Made by a program: the position numbers and the translations under genes
The notes under the pieces: model-generated
What the model saw: only the letters and a program-made list of their open reading frames with translations
The model's database searches: none
Told to the model about the DNA's origin: nothing
Shown: positions 1 to 6,458 of the stretch, piece after piece
How the letters are laid out: each line of letters opens with the position of its first letter
Numbering within the stretch: position 1 is the first letter of the stretch
Assembly: GCA_045128055.1 (NCBI GenBank)
Contig: JBGVRC010000094.1
Location: 1 to 12,573, forward strand
Reading direction: 5' to 3'
DNA length: 12,573 bases
DNA from: Scatosoma sp045128055
GTDB taxonomy: Bacteria > Bacillota > Clostridia > Christensenellales > Borkfalkiaceae

Positions 1-179
1 TATCTCCAATTTTACCTTTCGGTTGTGGCTATGGTAGCATAGGATAACCCGAAAGTAAACGCAAAAAAATTCTTGCCTTTTTATCAATTGTTGCTTTATC
101 CGAGCAACAATTTTTTTGTTTCTCGTTGACTTTCGGGAAGACTTCAATTTGCACATGGTATGCCTCTTTATCCTATGCT
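1..179 (+). repeat. Structured repeat, copy 1 (probable RNA leader of the sigma-like gene)
   Basis: About 179 bp that recur at 6560-6738 with roughly 88% identity and one single-base length difference. It may continue left of the window. Long-range pairing is visible: stem P1 joins 37-47 (GCATAGGATAA) to 168-178 (TTATCCTATGC) perfectly; P2 joins 48-60 to 125-137 (12 of 13 pairs); P3 is a 9-bp hairpin, 86-94 with 104-112, loop 95-103. A competing hairpin HP1 uses 16-24 with 46-55 (one bulged C) and 29-33 with 38-42 around a GTAG loop, so it cannot coexist with P1 and P2. The A44-T171 pair of P1 is C-G in the other copy, a compensatory change. The repeat ends 49 bases before a start codon, so a cis-acting leader RNA is the likeliest reading. 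A DNA-level role (single-strand hairpins of a mobile element) is the alternative. I recognise no known RNA family. Confidence 0.75.
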
Positions 180-227
180 CCTTTGCCCCTGCCCAAAAGG
201 CAAAAGATAAAATCGTAGGTAAAACTA

Positions 228-839
228 ATGCTTAACTACTCTAACCCCTATGACGTATTGTCCGAAACCATCTCTTTCGAGAACGTTCAACTCATGGGTG
301 AAATGATCACCTTGAAAACCTTACGCGGTCGCTTTGCGTATTCTCGCCAAGGTTTAGATTGGCTCTACGTTGGTCTTGTAAAAGATTTGAATCGTGACAA
401 TGATGCCGATCACGTATTTTCGGATGCGTATGACTTTGTACAAAATGCCGTTTGCTTCTTATGCGAATTTGTAGGTAAAAAATTGACCGACGTTTATACA
501 GTTAAAAACGGTCAGGAAATTACGATTAAACAAGCTACGTATTCGCTGGTAGGTCGTAACATCGATAGAATGATTAGGCATATTACTCGCCATTGCGACA
601 TCAACGAATATACGGAAGAACTGTCTGTGGAAATCGATCATTATCAAGAAAAAGATTACACCGAAGTGGATAACAAAATCCAGCGTTTGGGGTTAAAACC
701 TCGTGACCGCACTGTATTAGATTGCTATATGGCAGGTATGACCTGTAATGAAATCGCTGAATTCCTTGACATCAGCCGTATTACCGTATGGCGTAGAAGA
801 ACACGCGCGCAGGTAAAATACAAAGCGTTGTTTTTCTAA
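228..839 (+). CDS. Sigma-70 region-4-like DNA-binding protein
   Basis: 203 residues. The C-terminal part (about 155-203) is a helix-turn-helix of the sigma-70 region 4 type: LKPRDRTVLDCYMAGMT, then CNEIAEFLDISRITVWRRR, with the recognition helix around ISRITVWRRR. The first 150 residues have no clear region 2, so this is not a full sigma factor. By general resemblance (not searched) it belongs with the roughly 200-residue sigma-like proteins that Clostridia often carry near integrative elements. ATG at 228 has AGGT at 217-220, seven bases upstream. The same GTAGGT-type site serves the next gene, only 16 bases away, so the two are probably co-transcribed. It follows the structured repeat and precedes a tRNA-derived fragment, which suggests mobile-element origin. 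Its target is unknown. It could act on promoters of its own element or be a remnant regulator. Confidence 0.75.
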   Translation: MLNYSNPYDVLSETISFENVQLMGEMITLKTLRGRFAYSRQGLDWLYVGLVKDLNRDNDADHVFSDAYDFVQNAVCFLCEFVGKKLTDVYTVKNGQEITIKQATYSLVGRNIDRMIRHITRHCDINEYTEELSVEIDHYQEKDYTEVDNKIQRLGLKPRDRTVLDCYMAGMTCNEIAEFLDISRITVWRRRTRAQVKYKALFF

Positions 840-855
840 ATAAGTAGGTATGCTT

Positions 856-1089
856 ATGACCAAAAAAGAAATATGTAAAAATAGCCTTACAATTGCCTTT
901 TCTTACGCTTTTAAGGGATTTGAAATAAAATCCATCATTCACGAAAACAGCGACGAAATTTACGCTGTTTCCAATATTTTAACCGAACGCGAAAAGTATC
1001 ATAAACTTCGCATCTACACCAACGCCAAAGGACAATACGTTCGTCTATACGGGCGCATTTTTTATTTGGATAACCTTATCAAATTATAA
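856..1089 (+). CDS. Small protein of unknown function
   Basis: I do not recognise this protein. It has 77 residues if started at ATG 856. An in-frame ATG at 850 would add two, but only 856 is correctly spaced from the AGGT at 846-849, and that spacing matches the upstream gene. It has no signal peptide, no membrane segment and no cysteine motif beyond a single Cys near the N-terminus. It is moderately basic, with a C-terminal half of alternating hydrophobic and charged residues (KLRIYTNAKGQYVRLYGRIF) that suggests beta strands. It follows the sigma-like gene by 16 bases and ends just before a terminator, so both probably share one transcript. It may be an accessory protein of the same mobile unit. 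Confidence 0.6.
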   Translation: MTKKEICKNSLTIAFSYAFKGFEIKSIIHENSDEIYAVSNILTEREKYHKLRIYTNAKGQYVRLYGRIFYLDNLIKL

Positions 1090-1117
1090 GCGCGTTTCAC
1101 TTTTATATACGCAAAAT

Positions 1118-1150
1118 GGCGGCTATCCTTTGTGGATAACCGCCGTTTCT
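1118..1150 (+). terminator. Rho-independent terminator after the sigma-like gene pair
   Basis: Inverted repeat 1118-1128 with 1134-1144 (GGCGGCTATCC / GGATAACCGCC, 10 of 11 pairs) and a 5-base loop. It is followed by GTTTCTTT, so it reads as a terminator on the + strand 28 bases after the stop at 1089. Confidence 0.75.
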
Positions 1151-1181
1151 TTATGATTGTAGATTTTGGATAACAAAAGTA

Positions 1182-1222
1182 AATCCGAACCAGTCACTTG
1201 TTACGATTAAGTGGTTCGGATT
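1182..1222 (-). terminator. Strong hairpin, possibly a displaced tRNA terminator
   Basis: AATCCGAACC at 1182-1191 pairs with GGTTCGGATT at 1213-1222, and CACTT (1195-1199) pairs with AAGTG (1209-1213). Read on the - strand, the hairpin is followed by TTTACTTTTG, a moderate U-tract. It sits only 7 bases beyond the tRNA-like fragment at 1230-1254 in the direction of tRNA transcription. If that fragment is an old tRNA 3' end, this would have been its terminator. The function is inferred; the pairing is plain. Confidence 0.45.
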
Positions 1223-1229
1223 ATATGTC

Positions 1230-1254
1230 TTTGGTGGGCAGCGGTGGATTCGAA
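1230..1254 (-). repeat. tRNA-Tyr 3'-end fragment (attL-like direct repeat)
   Basis: Twenty-four of 25 bases match 7730-7754, the T-arm, acceptor strand, CCA end and three flanking bases of the intact tRNA-Tyr gene. The one mismatch is C1242 versus A7742. The offset is exactly 6,500 bp. Beyond 1254 the match stops and the other half of the T-stem is absent, so this is a fragment and not a tRNA. Short copies of a tRNA 3' end at the far side of an island are the usual mark of integration by a tyrosine recombinase, and an integrase remnant lies beside the intact tRNA. Confidence 0.65.
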
Positions 1255-1315
1255 GCAAATCAGCTTCTCTCCATCCCTTTATTTTAAAGGCTTTTAGCGT
1301 TTACCACCCACTAAA
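1230..1315. other. Folded intergenic segment around the tRNA-like fragment
   Basis: TTTGGTGGG (1230-1238) can pair with CCCACTAAA (1307-1315) with one G-T pair. It encloses a hairpin (GAAGC 1252-1256 with GCTTC 1263-1267, extended by TGGA/TCCA and GG/CC) and a small CCTTT/AAAGG hairpin at 1276-1290. The folding exceeds what a random 86-bp AT-rich segment would usually show, yet no known RNA is recognised. It may be a decayed tRNA or tRNA-derived element. Confidence 0.3.
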
Positions 1316-1377
1316 AACCCAAAATTTGATTATGCATTTTTCGTCTAAAACACGACTATTTTCTTCTATAAAAGCGA

Positions 1378-1407
1378 CTAACCACCGCAGAGGTGGTTAG
1401 ATTTTTT
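1378..1407. terminator. Terminator hairpin downstream of the hydrogenase operon
   Basis: CTAACCACC (1378-1386) pairs perfectly with GGTGGTTAG (1392-1400) around a 5-base loop. The + strand has ATTTTTTG after it, so it is a good terminator for + transcription. The - strand has only TCGCTTTTAT after it, a weaker U-tract, but the hairpin lies 9 bases past the hydrogenase stop codon. It probably works in both directions and insulates the operon from the + strand unit. Confidence 0.7.
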
Positions 1408-1409
1408 GT

Positions 1410-2834
1410 TTACCATTTCAAGATAGAAATCGCATCGCCTATCGTCTTTTCAAAGGCTTCTCTACCGTATTTATCAACCTCGGCTTTATCCTTCGGCCCA
1501 TGCGTTAAGCAACCTGCGCCACCGATACAGCCGCCGACACACGCCATACCTTCGATAAAGTTTCCGTCCAAGACGTTTTTACTCTTCAAAAGCAACGCTT
1601 TTTTACATTCCTCTATCCCGTCGCAAGGTACGGCTTTTAAATCAAAGTCGATATTTTGCTCTTTCAAACCCTGCGCAACGGCATCGGAAAGCCCGCCCGA
1701 ACGCGCGAAAATTCTGCCAAAATAGGATGCGTTATCCAACATCCCTTCGCTAAGCGCGGTAATGTCGATGTCACGGCTGTCAAACAATGCCTGCAATTCT
1801 TCAAAGGTCAAAACGACGTCTACAAAAGGCTTCACTTCGTCAAGTTGAGCTTCCGCTTTCTTGGCAGTACAAGGCCCAATAAACACCACCTTTGCCTTTT
1901 CGTCCGTTTCCTTAATGTACTTCGCAAGTGTCGCCATCGGGGACAAATTGTGGGATACGTGCGACAAAAGTGCAGGAAACGCCGATTTCACGTACGACAC
2001 AAACGCAGGACAGCAGGAGCTAGTCAAAAATCCTTTTTCGGCAAGCTCTTTTGATTCCGCCTGCGCCACCATATCCGCACCAAGCGCAACTTCAATCACC
2101 GTAAAGAACCCAAGCTCCTTTAAGCCCGTAATAACTTGACCAAGTTTTGCATAACTGAATTGACTGGATACGGATGGAGCGACAATCGCATAAACCTTAT
2201 AATTTTTATTGCCGTCGCTATTTTTGATAAGCTCAATTGCGTCCAAAATATACGATTTATCCATAATCGCGCCAAACGGACATTGATAAACACACGCGCC
2301 GCATTGAATACATTTTTCGTCGTCAATTTCCGCCGTGTTGTCGTCCTTAATAGAAATTGCTTTTACTTTACAAGCGATTTGACAAGGGCGTTTTCTATCA
2401 ATAATCGCCGAATACGGACAAACCTTTGCGCACGCGCCGCATTGAATACATTTCGTCTTATCAATATGGGCTACGTGGTTATTGTCAAAAGTGATTGCGC
2501 CGCGTTTACAAACATCCTCGCAACGGTGAGCCAAACAACCGCGGCAAGAAGGCGTTACTTCGTAGCCACTAGCAGGACACTCATCACAGGCAATATCAAT
2601 CACTTCAATCACGTTGGGATTGCTCTTGTCGCCGCCCATCGCAATTTTCACGCGTTCAGCTAAAATAGCGCGTTCTTTATACACGCAACAACGCATAGTA
2701 GGCGTTTTGCCGGGAATAATCGTTTTTGGTATATCCAAAACATTTTCAAGCAATGTGCCTTTCCACGCTTCGCGAGCAACTTCACGCAAAACTTTATATT
2801 TTAAGTGTTGAACTTTTGTATCGAATTTACGCAT
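1410..2834 (-). CDS. Group B [FeFe] hydrogenase, catalytic
   Basis: 474 residues. A cysteine-rich N-terminal half carries iron-sulfur sites: C83/C86, C97/C100/C105/C109, a ferredoxin site C129-x2-C-x2-C-x3-C139, C151/C155, and a second site C175-x2-C-x2-C-x3-C185. The H-cluster domain follows with all three signatures: TSSCCPAF (C274, C275), IGPCTAKKAEA (C322) and EGMACVGGCIGG (C432, C436). By homology, C275, C322, C432 and C436 hold the cubane and bridge to the diiron site, and C274 is the proton-relay cysteine. Length and domain order fit the monomeric group B enzymes of Clostridia, which couple ferredoxin to H2. It is cytoplasmic, with no signal peptide or membrane segment. It is last in its operon, 12 bases after the phosphatase gene, with AAGGA before the ATG. 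No maturation genes (hydE, hydF, hydG) are in the window. Confidence 0.93.
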   Translation of the reverse strand: MRKFDTKVQHLKYKVLREVAREAWKGTLLENVLDIPKTIIPGKTPTMRCCVYKERAILAERVKIAMGGDKSNPNVIEVIDIACDECPASGYEVTPSCRGCLAHRCEDVCKRGAITFDNNHVAHIDKTKCIQCGACAKVCPYSAIIDRKRPCQIACKVKAISIKDDNTAEIDDEKCIQCGACVYQCPFGAIMDKSYILDAIELIKNSDGNKNYKVYAIVAPSVSSQFSYAKLGQVITGLKELGFFTVIEVALGADMVAQAESKELAEKGFLTSSCCPAFVSYVKSAFPALLSHVSHNLSPMATLAKYIKETDEKAKVVFIGPCTAKKAEAQLDEVKPFVDVVLTFEELQALFDSRDIDITALSEGMLDNASYFGRIFARSGGLSDAVAQGLKEQNIDFDLKAVPCDGIEECKKALLLKSKNVLDGNFIEGMACVGGCIGGAGCLTHGPKDKAEVDKYGREAFEKTIGDAISILKW

Positions 2835-2846
2835 TTTCTTTCGTCC

Positions 2847-4019
2847 TTAAAAATAACTTACTTTTATTCTTTTACCCATTTTTTTCAAACAAGCCGATAA
2901 TTCTTCCACCAAATTCATTTTGATACTAAACGTAATGGGCAAGTCGGGATTTTGATGCGCGGGATTGATAGCTCTCCCAACGTAAAAATTGATGTCCGTC
3001 GCTTCTTCAAAGAGAAAACGACAAATCATCGACGCCCCGTCTCGCTTAAAATTCCAATACTCGTAATGCTTATTTTCGCCCAAATAATCTTTGGCATATT
3101 CTAATACCTTATTGACGGTGATAACGCCTTCCGTTACCAAATCTACCCCCTCAAGCTCTGCCGTAGGGGGGACGTCTGCACTTTCAAAATTTAAGCTTGC
3201 GCGTAAAGGCTTGCCCAAATATTTCGCCGCAATAGACGACGTTGTACCGCCGCAAATAATATGCTTTCCTTCTTTGGAAAAGAAAAGCGCCATCATTCGG
3301 TTGCAATCGTCGCGATTGGAAGGTGGTCCGAACAAAATATTCATCGGCTCACGCTTGCGGATTTTCACCACGCAAGAGGTCGTATCATCGCCGGGCTTGT
3401 TTCCATACAATTTATTGCATTCATCCACAAGCATAGTGGACATATTCTTTGCCGTATAGCCACAGTAAGAAACGGCGGTCATATATTCGATAATTTCTTC
3501 CCGCTTCCAACCGAAATTATATTTTCCACCCAAGCCCGCGTGCGGACAACCGTCGCTCATTGCGATAAAAATATCATTCTCGCGCAGTTTTAACGTAGTC
3601 TTATATATCCTTTTGCCACCGATATTCATTTCAGTCTTTGGATAATCGTAATTTACGCTATCACGCAAAACAATCACGTGGGGGTTGTCATACTGAATAA
3701 TATCTATCGTATCATTATTTACGATGTGCATAATCGTAAACGTGGAATACGCAACGCCGCGCACCGAACAAACGGGCAACGTCGCTGCAATCGTTGAAAC
3801 GCAATCCTCAATGGAAAGCCCTGCTGCCATCATCGTGGAAATGATTTTAGAAGTAAGCGTAGAAAGAATACTCGCTTTCACGCCGCTACCAAGTCCGTCC
3901 GCAAGTACGATTACCGTAGAATTTTCATTTTCTTCTACAATGTCTACGTGATCGCCGCACAATTCCTCTCCGTAATGGTTAATGCTTTTATAACCGATAT
4001 CCGCGCACAAATCATTCAT
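2847..4019 (-). CDS. SpoIIE-family PP2C serine phosphatase
   Basis: 390 residues. Residues 1-220 form a PP2C/SpoIIE phosphatase domain with the metal-binding acidic residues in place: D23 in CGDH, D41 in VLADGLGSG, D156 in AMSDGCPHAG, and D211-D212 in GDDTTSC. Residues 225-390 are a second domain I cannot name, with ICGGTTSSIAAKYLGKPL near its start. Members of the family dephosphorylate phosphoserine on partner proteins such as anti-anti-sigma factors, but no such partner is encoded here. The start overlaps the end of the sensory hydrogenase gene by 8 bases (ATGAATGA), which implies translational coupling and near-equal output. This overlap with a PAS-hydrogenase makes it the likely output of a redox or H2 sensor. 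T. saccharolyticum hfs and R. albus hydS clusters are comparable as I recall them. Confidence 0.9.
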   Translation of the reverse strand: MNDLCADIGYKSINHYGEELCGDHVDIVEENENSTVIVLADGLGSGVKASILSTLTSKIISTMMAAGLSIEDCVSTIAATLPVCSVRGVAYSTFTIMHIVNNDTIDIIQYDNPHVIVLRDSVNYDYPKTEMNIGGKRIYKTTLKLRENDIFIAMSDGCPHAGLGGKYNFGWKREEIIEYMTAVSYCGYTAKNMSTMLVDECNKLYGNKPGDDTTSCVVKIRKREPMNILFGPPSNRDDCNRMMALFFSKEGKHIICGGTTSSIAAKYLGKPLRASLNFESADVPPTAELEGVDLVTEGVITVNKVLEYAKDYLGENKHYEYWNFKRDGASMICRFLFEEATDINFYVGRAINPAHQNPDLPITFSIKMNLVEELSACLKKMGKRIKVSYF

Positions 4020-5688
4020 CGGTAATAGACTCCTTTAATTTGGTGAGCGCAATCTTTGTTTCCGCCGCAGTTTCACCAAGTAAGGACGCGATTTCTTGAA
4101 CGATACGCATTTGTTTTTCAACAACCTTATCGGCAACCTCTATTGTCTGATTACGGATATTTTCTTTCTTTTCTTTTTCCGTTTCTCTATCCGTAATATC
4201 ACGCAAAATGCAAACGAGTACGCGAGAATCCTTTTCGTGTACAATCGTCATTTCGACATAACGCTTATACTCGGCAAGATAAACCTTTTTTCCGTAAAGA
4301 TTTCTACCCGCTTCCTGTACTTGCAAAAAAATTTTCGGGTCTAAAACACGCACGACGGGTTCACCTAAAACGTCGGTATTCGTGCGCAAATTCATCAACC
4401 TTAACGCCGCATTGTTGATTTGCTGTACTTCAAGACTTTCATTAAGCACAATTAAGCCGTCGGGGGAACTGTTTACAATCGTATCCGAGAAGCTTTCTGC
4501 TTTGTCTTTCAAGAACGGAAGACACATAGAGATTTCCGCTTTGCCTTGACAAATTGCAATCGCCTTTTCACGGCAAGAGTTATAACCGCAAGAGCCGCAA
4601 TTTAGTTCGTCCGACGGTTTCATTTTACCCATTTGACGAAGTACGGCTATGATTTCTTCTTCCGCAGGCATCGTCAATTTATGTTCAATATAGGTAAATT
4701 GTTTTCTAAGCTCAGTTGCGTTCAACTGTTCTACAATAAAATCCTTTTTGCCTGCAAAATTCGCTACGGACATATAATCTTTGACAGGGGAACGGTGATA
4801 TTTGTCCATAACAGGACCACCGATACAACTACCTATGCAAGCGGACATTTCAATAAAGCATTTATGTATTTTCCCGTTCTCAATATCACGTAATGCAGAC
4901 ATACAATTTTCCACGCCGTCAATGGCAAGATAGGTATAACCAGAAACATCTTGCGCCATTGTTTTCAAAATACCGCCCGTTGTCGGGAAGAAACGAGCGC
5001 GGCTTTCTTCGGAATAATCCAAGTTCTTATCAAGCGTAATCTTTTCTTTTTTCAGCCATTCGGATAATTCCTCAAAGGTAAGCACAGCATCAACAATACC
5101 TTCATAATGTTCAGCCTCATCCTTTTTAGCCACGCAAGGACCAACAAACACCGTTTTGGCATTCGGATAACGCTTTTTTATATCGGCACAATGCGCTTGC
5201 ATAGGCGAAAGAACATCGGCAAGATATTCCAATTCCGCAGGGAAATATTTTTGTATCAATAAATTGACGGAATGGCAACAAGAAGTGATGATAATATCCC
5301 GTTCTTCCTCACGGAGCATACGTTCATATTCTCTTTTTACGATTGTCGCGCCGATTGCCGTTTCTTCCACGTCATAAAAACCGAGCTTTTTCAACGCTTC
5401 ACGCATTGCTGCAATACCTACTCCGTCGTAATTTGCGATAAAGGAAGGGGCAAGACTAACGATAACGGGATCGCCGCTTTGCAAAAACACCTTTACTTTT
5501 TCCGTTTCATCAATGATTTGTTTGGCATTTTGAGGACAAACGACAAAGCATTGTCCACACAAAATACATTCGTTGCCGATGATATGCGCTTGATTACCCG
5601 AAAAACGAATGGCTTTTACGGGACAATGGCGAATACATTTATAACAGTTTTTACAATTCGATTTTTTTAAGGTAAGACAATTTGGCAT
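4012..5688 (-). CDS. hydS: HydS-like group C sensory [FeFe] hydrogenase with PAS domain
   Basis: 558 residues from ATG 5688. An ATG at 5712 would overlap the upstream gene by 20 bases. The one at 5688 has GAGAGGA about nine bases upstream and avoids the overlap, so I choose it. Domains in order: two [4Fe-4S] ferredoxin sites (C12/15/18/22 and C41/44/47/51); an H-cluster domain (about 70-330) with TSCCHS (C137, C138), VGPCVAKKDEAE (C185) and MSACIGSCIGG (C284, C288); an extra FeS site C364/C367/C372/C389; a PAS domain (about 398-500); and a charged, probably coiled-coil tail to 558. This matches group C (HydS, HfsB) proteins, thought to sense H2 or redox state. All H-cluster cysteines are kept, but the usual Pro after CC is His and the methionine of the catalytic MAC motif is Ser. 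Sensing rather than bulk turnover is therefore inferred. There is no kinase domain. The output is probably the phosphatase encoded next. Confidence 0.9.
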   Translation of the reverse strand: MPNCLTLKKSNCKNCYKCIRHCPVKAIRFSGNQAHIIGNECILCGQCFVVCPQNAKQIIDETEKVKVFLQSGDPVIVSLAPSFIANYDGVGIAAMREALKKLGFYDVEETAIGATIVKREYERMLREEERDIIITSCCHSVNLLIQKYFPAELEYLADVLSPMQAHCADIKKRYPNAKTVFVGPCVAKKDEAEHYEGIVDAVLTFEELSEWLKKEKITLDKNLDYSEESRARFFPTTGGILKTMAQDVSGYTYLAIDGVENCMSALRDIENGKIHKCFIEMSACIGSCIGGPVMDKYHRSPVKDYMSVANFAGKKDFIVEQLNATELRKQFTYIEHKLTMPAEEEIIAVLRQMGKMKPSDELNCGSCGYNSCREKAIAICQGKAEISMCLPFLKDKAESFSDTIVNSSPDGLIVLNESLEVQQINNAALRLMNLRTNTDVLGEPVVRVLDPKIFLQVQEAGRNLYGKKVYLAEYKRYVEMTIVHEKDSRVLVCILRDITDRETEKEKKENIRNQTIEVADKVVEKQMRIVQEIASLLGETAAETKIALTKLKESITDE

Positions 5689-5692
5689 ACGC

Positions 5693-5956
5693 TTACTTCC
5701 TCTCGCTTTCAATTACGTCAAGTATATTTTTCTTGAAAAATTCCTTAAAATTTCGCGTCGTTATTCCCACGTGAATATCATCGTTAATTTGCACCGTTAC
5801 GCCTTCACGGTTGCATTTTCCTACGCAAAAACTCCCCACAAGGACAACGTCCCCGTCGAGATTATATTCTTCTACAGCTTTTTGCATAAGCTCTACGACT
5901 TCCTGCGAGCCTTTTAAGTGGCAAGAACTACCCACGCATATTTGAACAACTAACAT
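5693..5956 (-). CDS. Thioredoxin-like [2Fe-2S] ferredoxin
   Basis: 87 residues, the size of the C-terminal domain of NuoE/HydC. Four cysteines sit in the thioredoxin-like ferredoxin pattern: C7-x4-C12 in ICVGSSCHLKG, and C44-x3-C48 in SFCVGKC. Proteins of this type hold one [2Fe-2S] cluster and pass electrons to hydrogenase or NADH-oxidising subunits. It is a paralogue of the next gene upstream, separated from it by one base, with GAGG about eight bases before the ATG. It ends 4 bases before the sensory hydrogenase start. With no flavin or NAD-binding (NuoF-like) partner in the operon, it probably serves as a small electron relay to the H-cluster proteins. Confidence 0.88.
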   Translation of the reverse strand: MLVVQICVGSSCHLKGSQEVVELMQKAVEEYNLDGDVVLVGSFCVGKCNREGVTVQINDDIHVGITTRNFKEFFKKNILDVIESERK

Positions 5957-5957
5957 T

Positions 5958-6197
5958 TTACAGCCTCGTCAAAACTTCGTTTTTGAAAAATTCTTCCGTT
6001 TTTTCGGGATTCACCGAGAAAAATTCTTCGTCAATGCTTACGCTTACGTGCTGACCGCATTTTCCAAGACAAAATGTACCGCCAAGCTCCACTTTGTCTT
6101 TCAAATCCTGTTCCTTTATCAAACGGTTGATAATTTCCACCACTTGACGCGAACCTTTAATATGACAAGAACTACCGATACAAACCGTAATTTTCAT
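5958..6197 (-). CDS. Thioredoxin-like [2Fe-2S] ferredoxin, first gene of the operon
   Basis: 79 residues with C6-x4-C11 (VCIGSSCHIKG) and C43-x3-C47 (TFCLGKC), the four cluster ligands of the NuoE-type thioredoxin fold. It resembles the following gene closely enough, especially in xCxGSSCHxKGSxxVVE, to be an in-operon duplicate that has since diverged. AGGAG lies 11 bases before the ATG, a long spacer. A TTGATT-17-TATAAT promoter lies about 36 bases upstream, so this gene heads the five-gene transcript. Two such proteins side by side before HydS may give two electron inputs or a heterodimer. Confidence 0.88.
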   Translation of the reverse strand: MKITVCIGSSCHIKGSRQVVEIINRLIKEQDLKDKVELGGTFCLGKCGQHVSVSIDEEFFSVNPEKTEEFFKNEVLTRL

Positions 6198-6232
6198 ATA
6201 AAAATATACTCCTAAATCATTGAGTTTATCAA

Positions 6233-6261
6233 ATTATAACATATTTTTCAAATAAAATCAA
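6233..6261 (-). promoter_or_regulatory. Sigma-A-type promoter of the hydrogenase operon
   Basis: On the - strand, -35 TTGATT (6256-6261), a 17-base spacer, and a perfect -10 TATAAT (6233-6238) preceded by TG. Start of transcription would be near 6226, giving a short leader of about 29 bases. I see no convincing operator. Confidence 0.7.
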
Positions 6262-6416
6262 TTCTTTAATCATTCTTTGACAAATAGATTTCCAACCATA
6301 CAAATTTATTTTTGTGGATAATCGAAAAGCGCGTGTAGGATTTATCGTAAAAAAAGCGCGTTTTTATCAAAAAATTTCCACACTCAATATAAAAATTTTA
6401 TACGATGGAGTGTTAC

Positions 6417-6449
6417 GCGTGCGCTCGTATACTACAAGTGCGCATACGC
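6417..6449. repeat. GC-rich hairpin upstream of the 44-bp repeats
   Basis: GCGTGCGC (6417-6424) pairs with GCGC (6440-6443) and ACGC (6446-6449), leaving a 2-base bulge and a 15-base loop. It also holds TACAAGTG, the half-site that recurs in the two repeats just downstream. It lies in the 360-bp gene-free stretch 6198-6559, which otherwise holds only the operon promoter and AT-rich sequence. Confidence 0.45.
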
Positions 6450-6458
6450 AAAAAAAAT

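Noticed and set aside
95..178. Pseudoknot between the P3 loop (TTTATCC) and the P1 left arm
   Set aside because: Possible in copy 1 only; copy 2 keeps the loop but changes the arm, so it is not conserved.
1..179. Retron or group II intron RNA
   Set aside because: No reverse transcriptase is in the window and no intron domain V-like hairpin was seen in either copy.
1230..1315. A complete extra tRNA gene
   Set aside because: Only the 3' end matches; the T-stem 5' side, anticodon arm and acceptor partner cannot be formed.
1393..5670. Long + strand frames opposite the hydrogenase operon
   Set aside because: They are shadows of well-identified - strand genes carrying complete iron-sulfur and phosphatase motifs.
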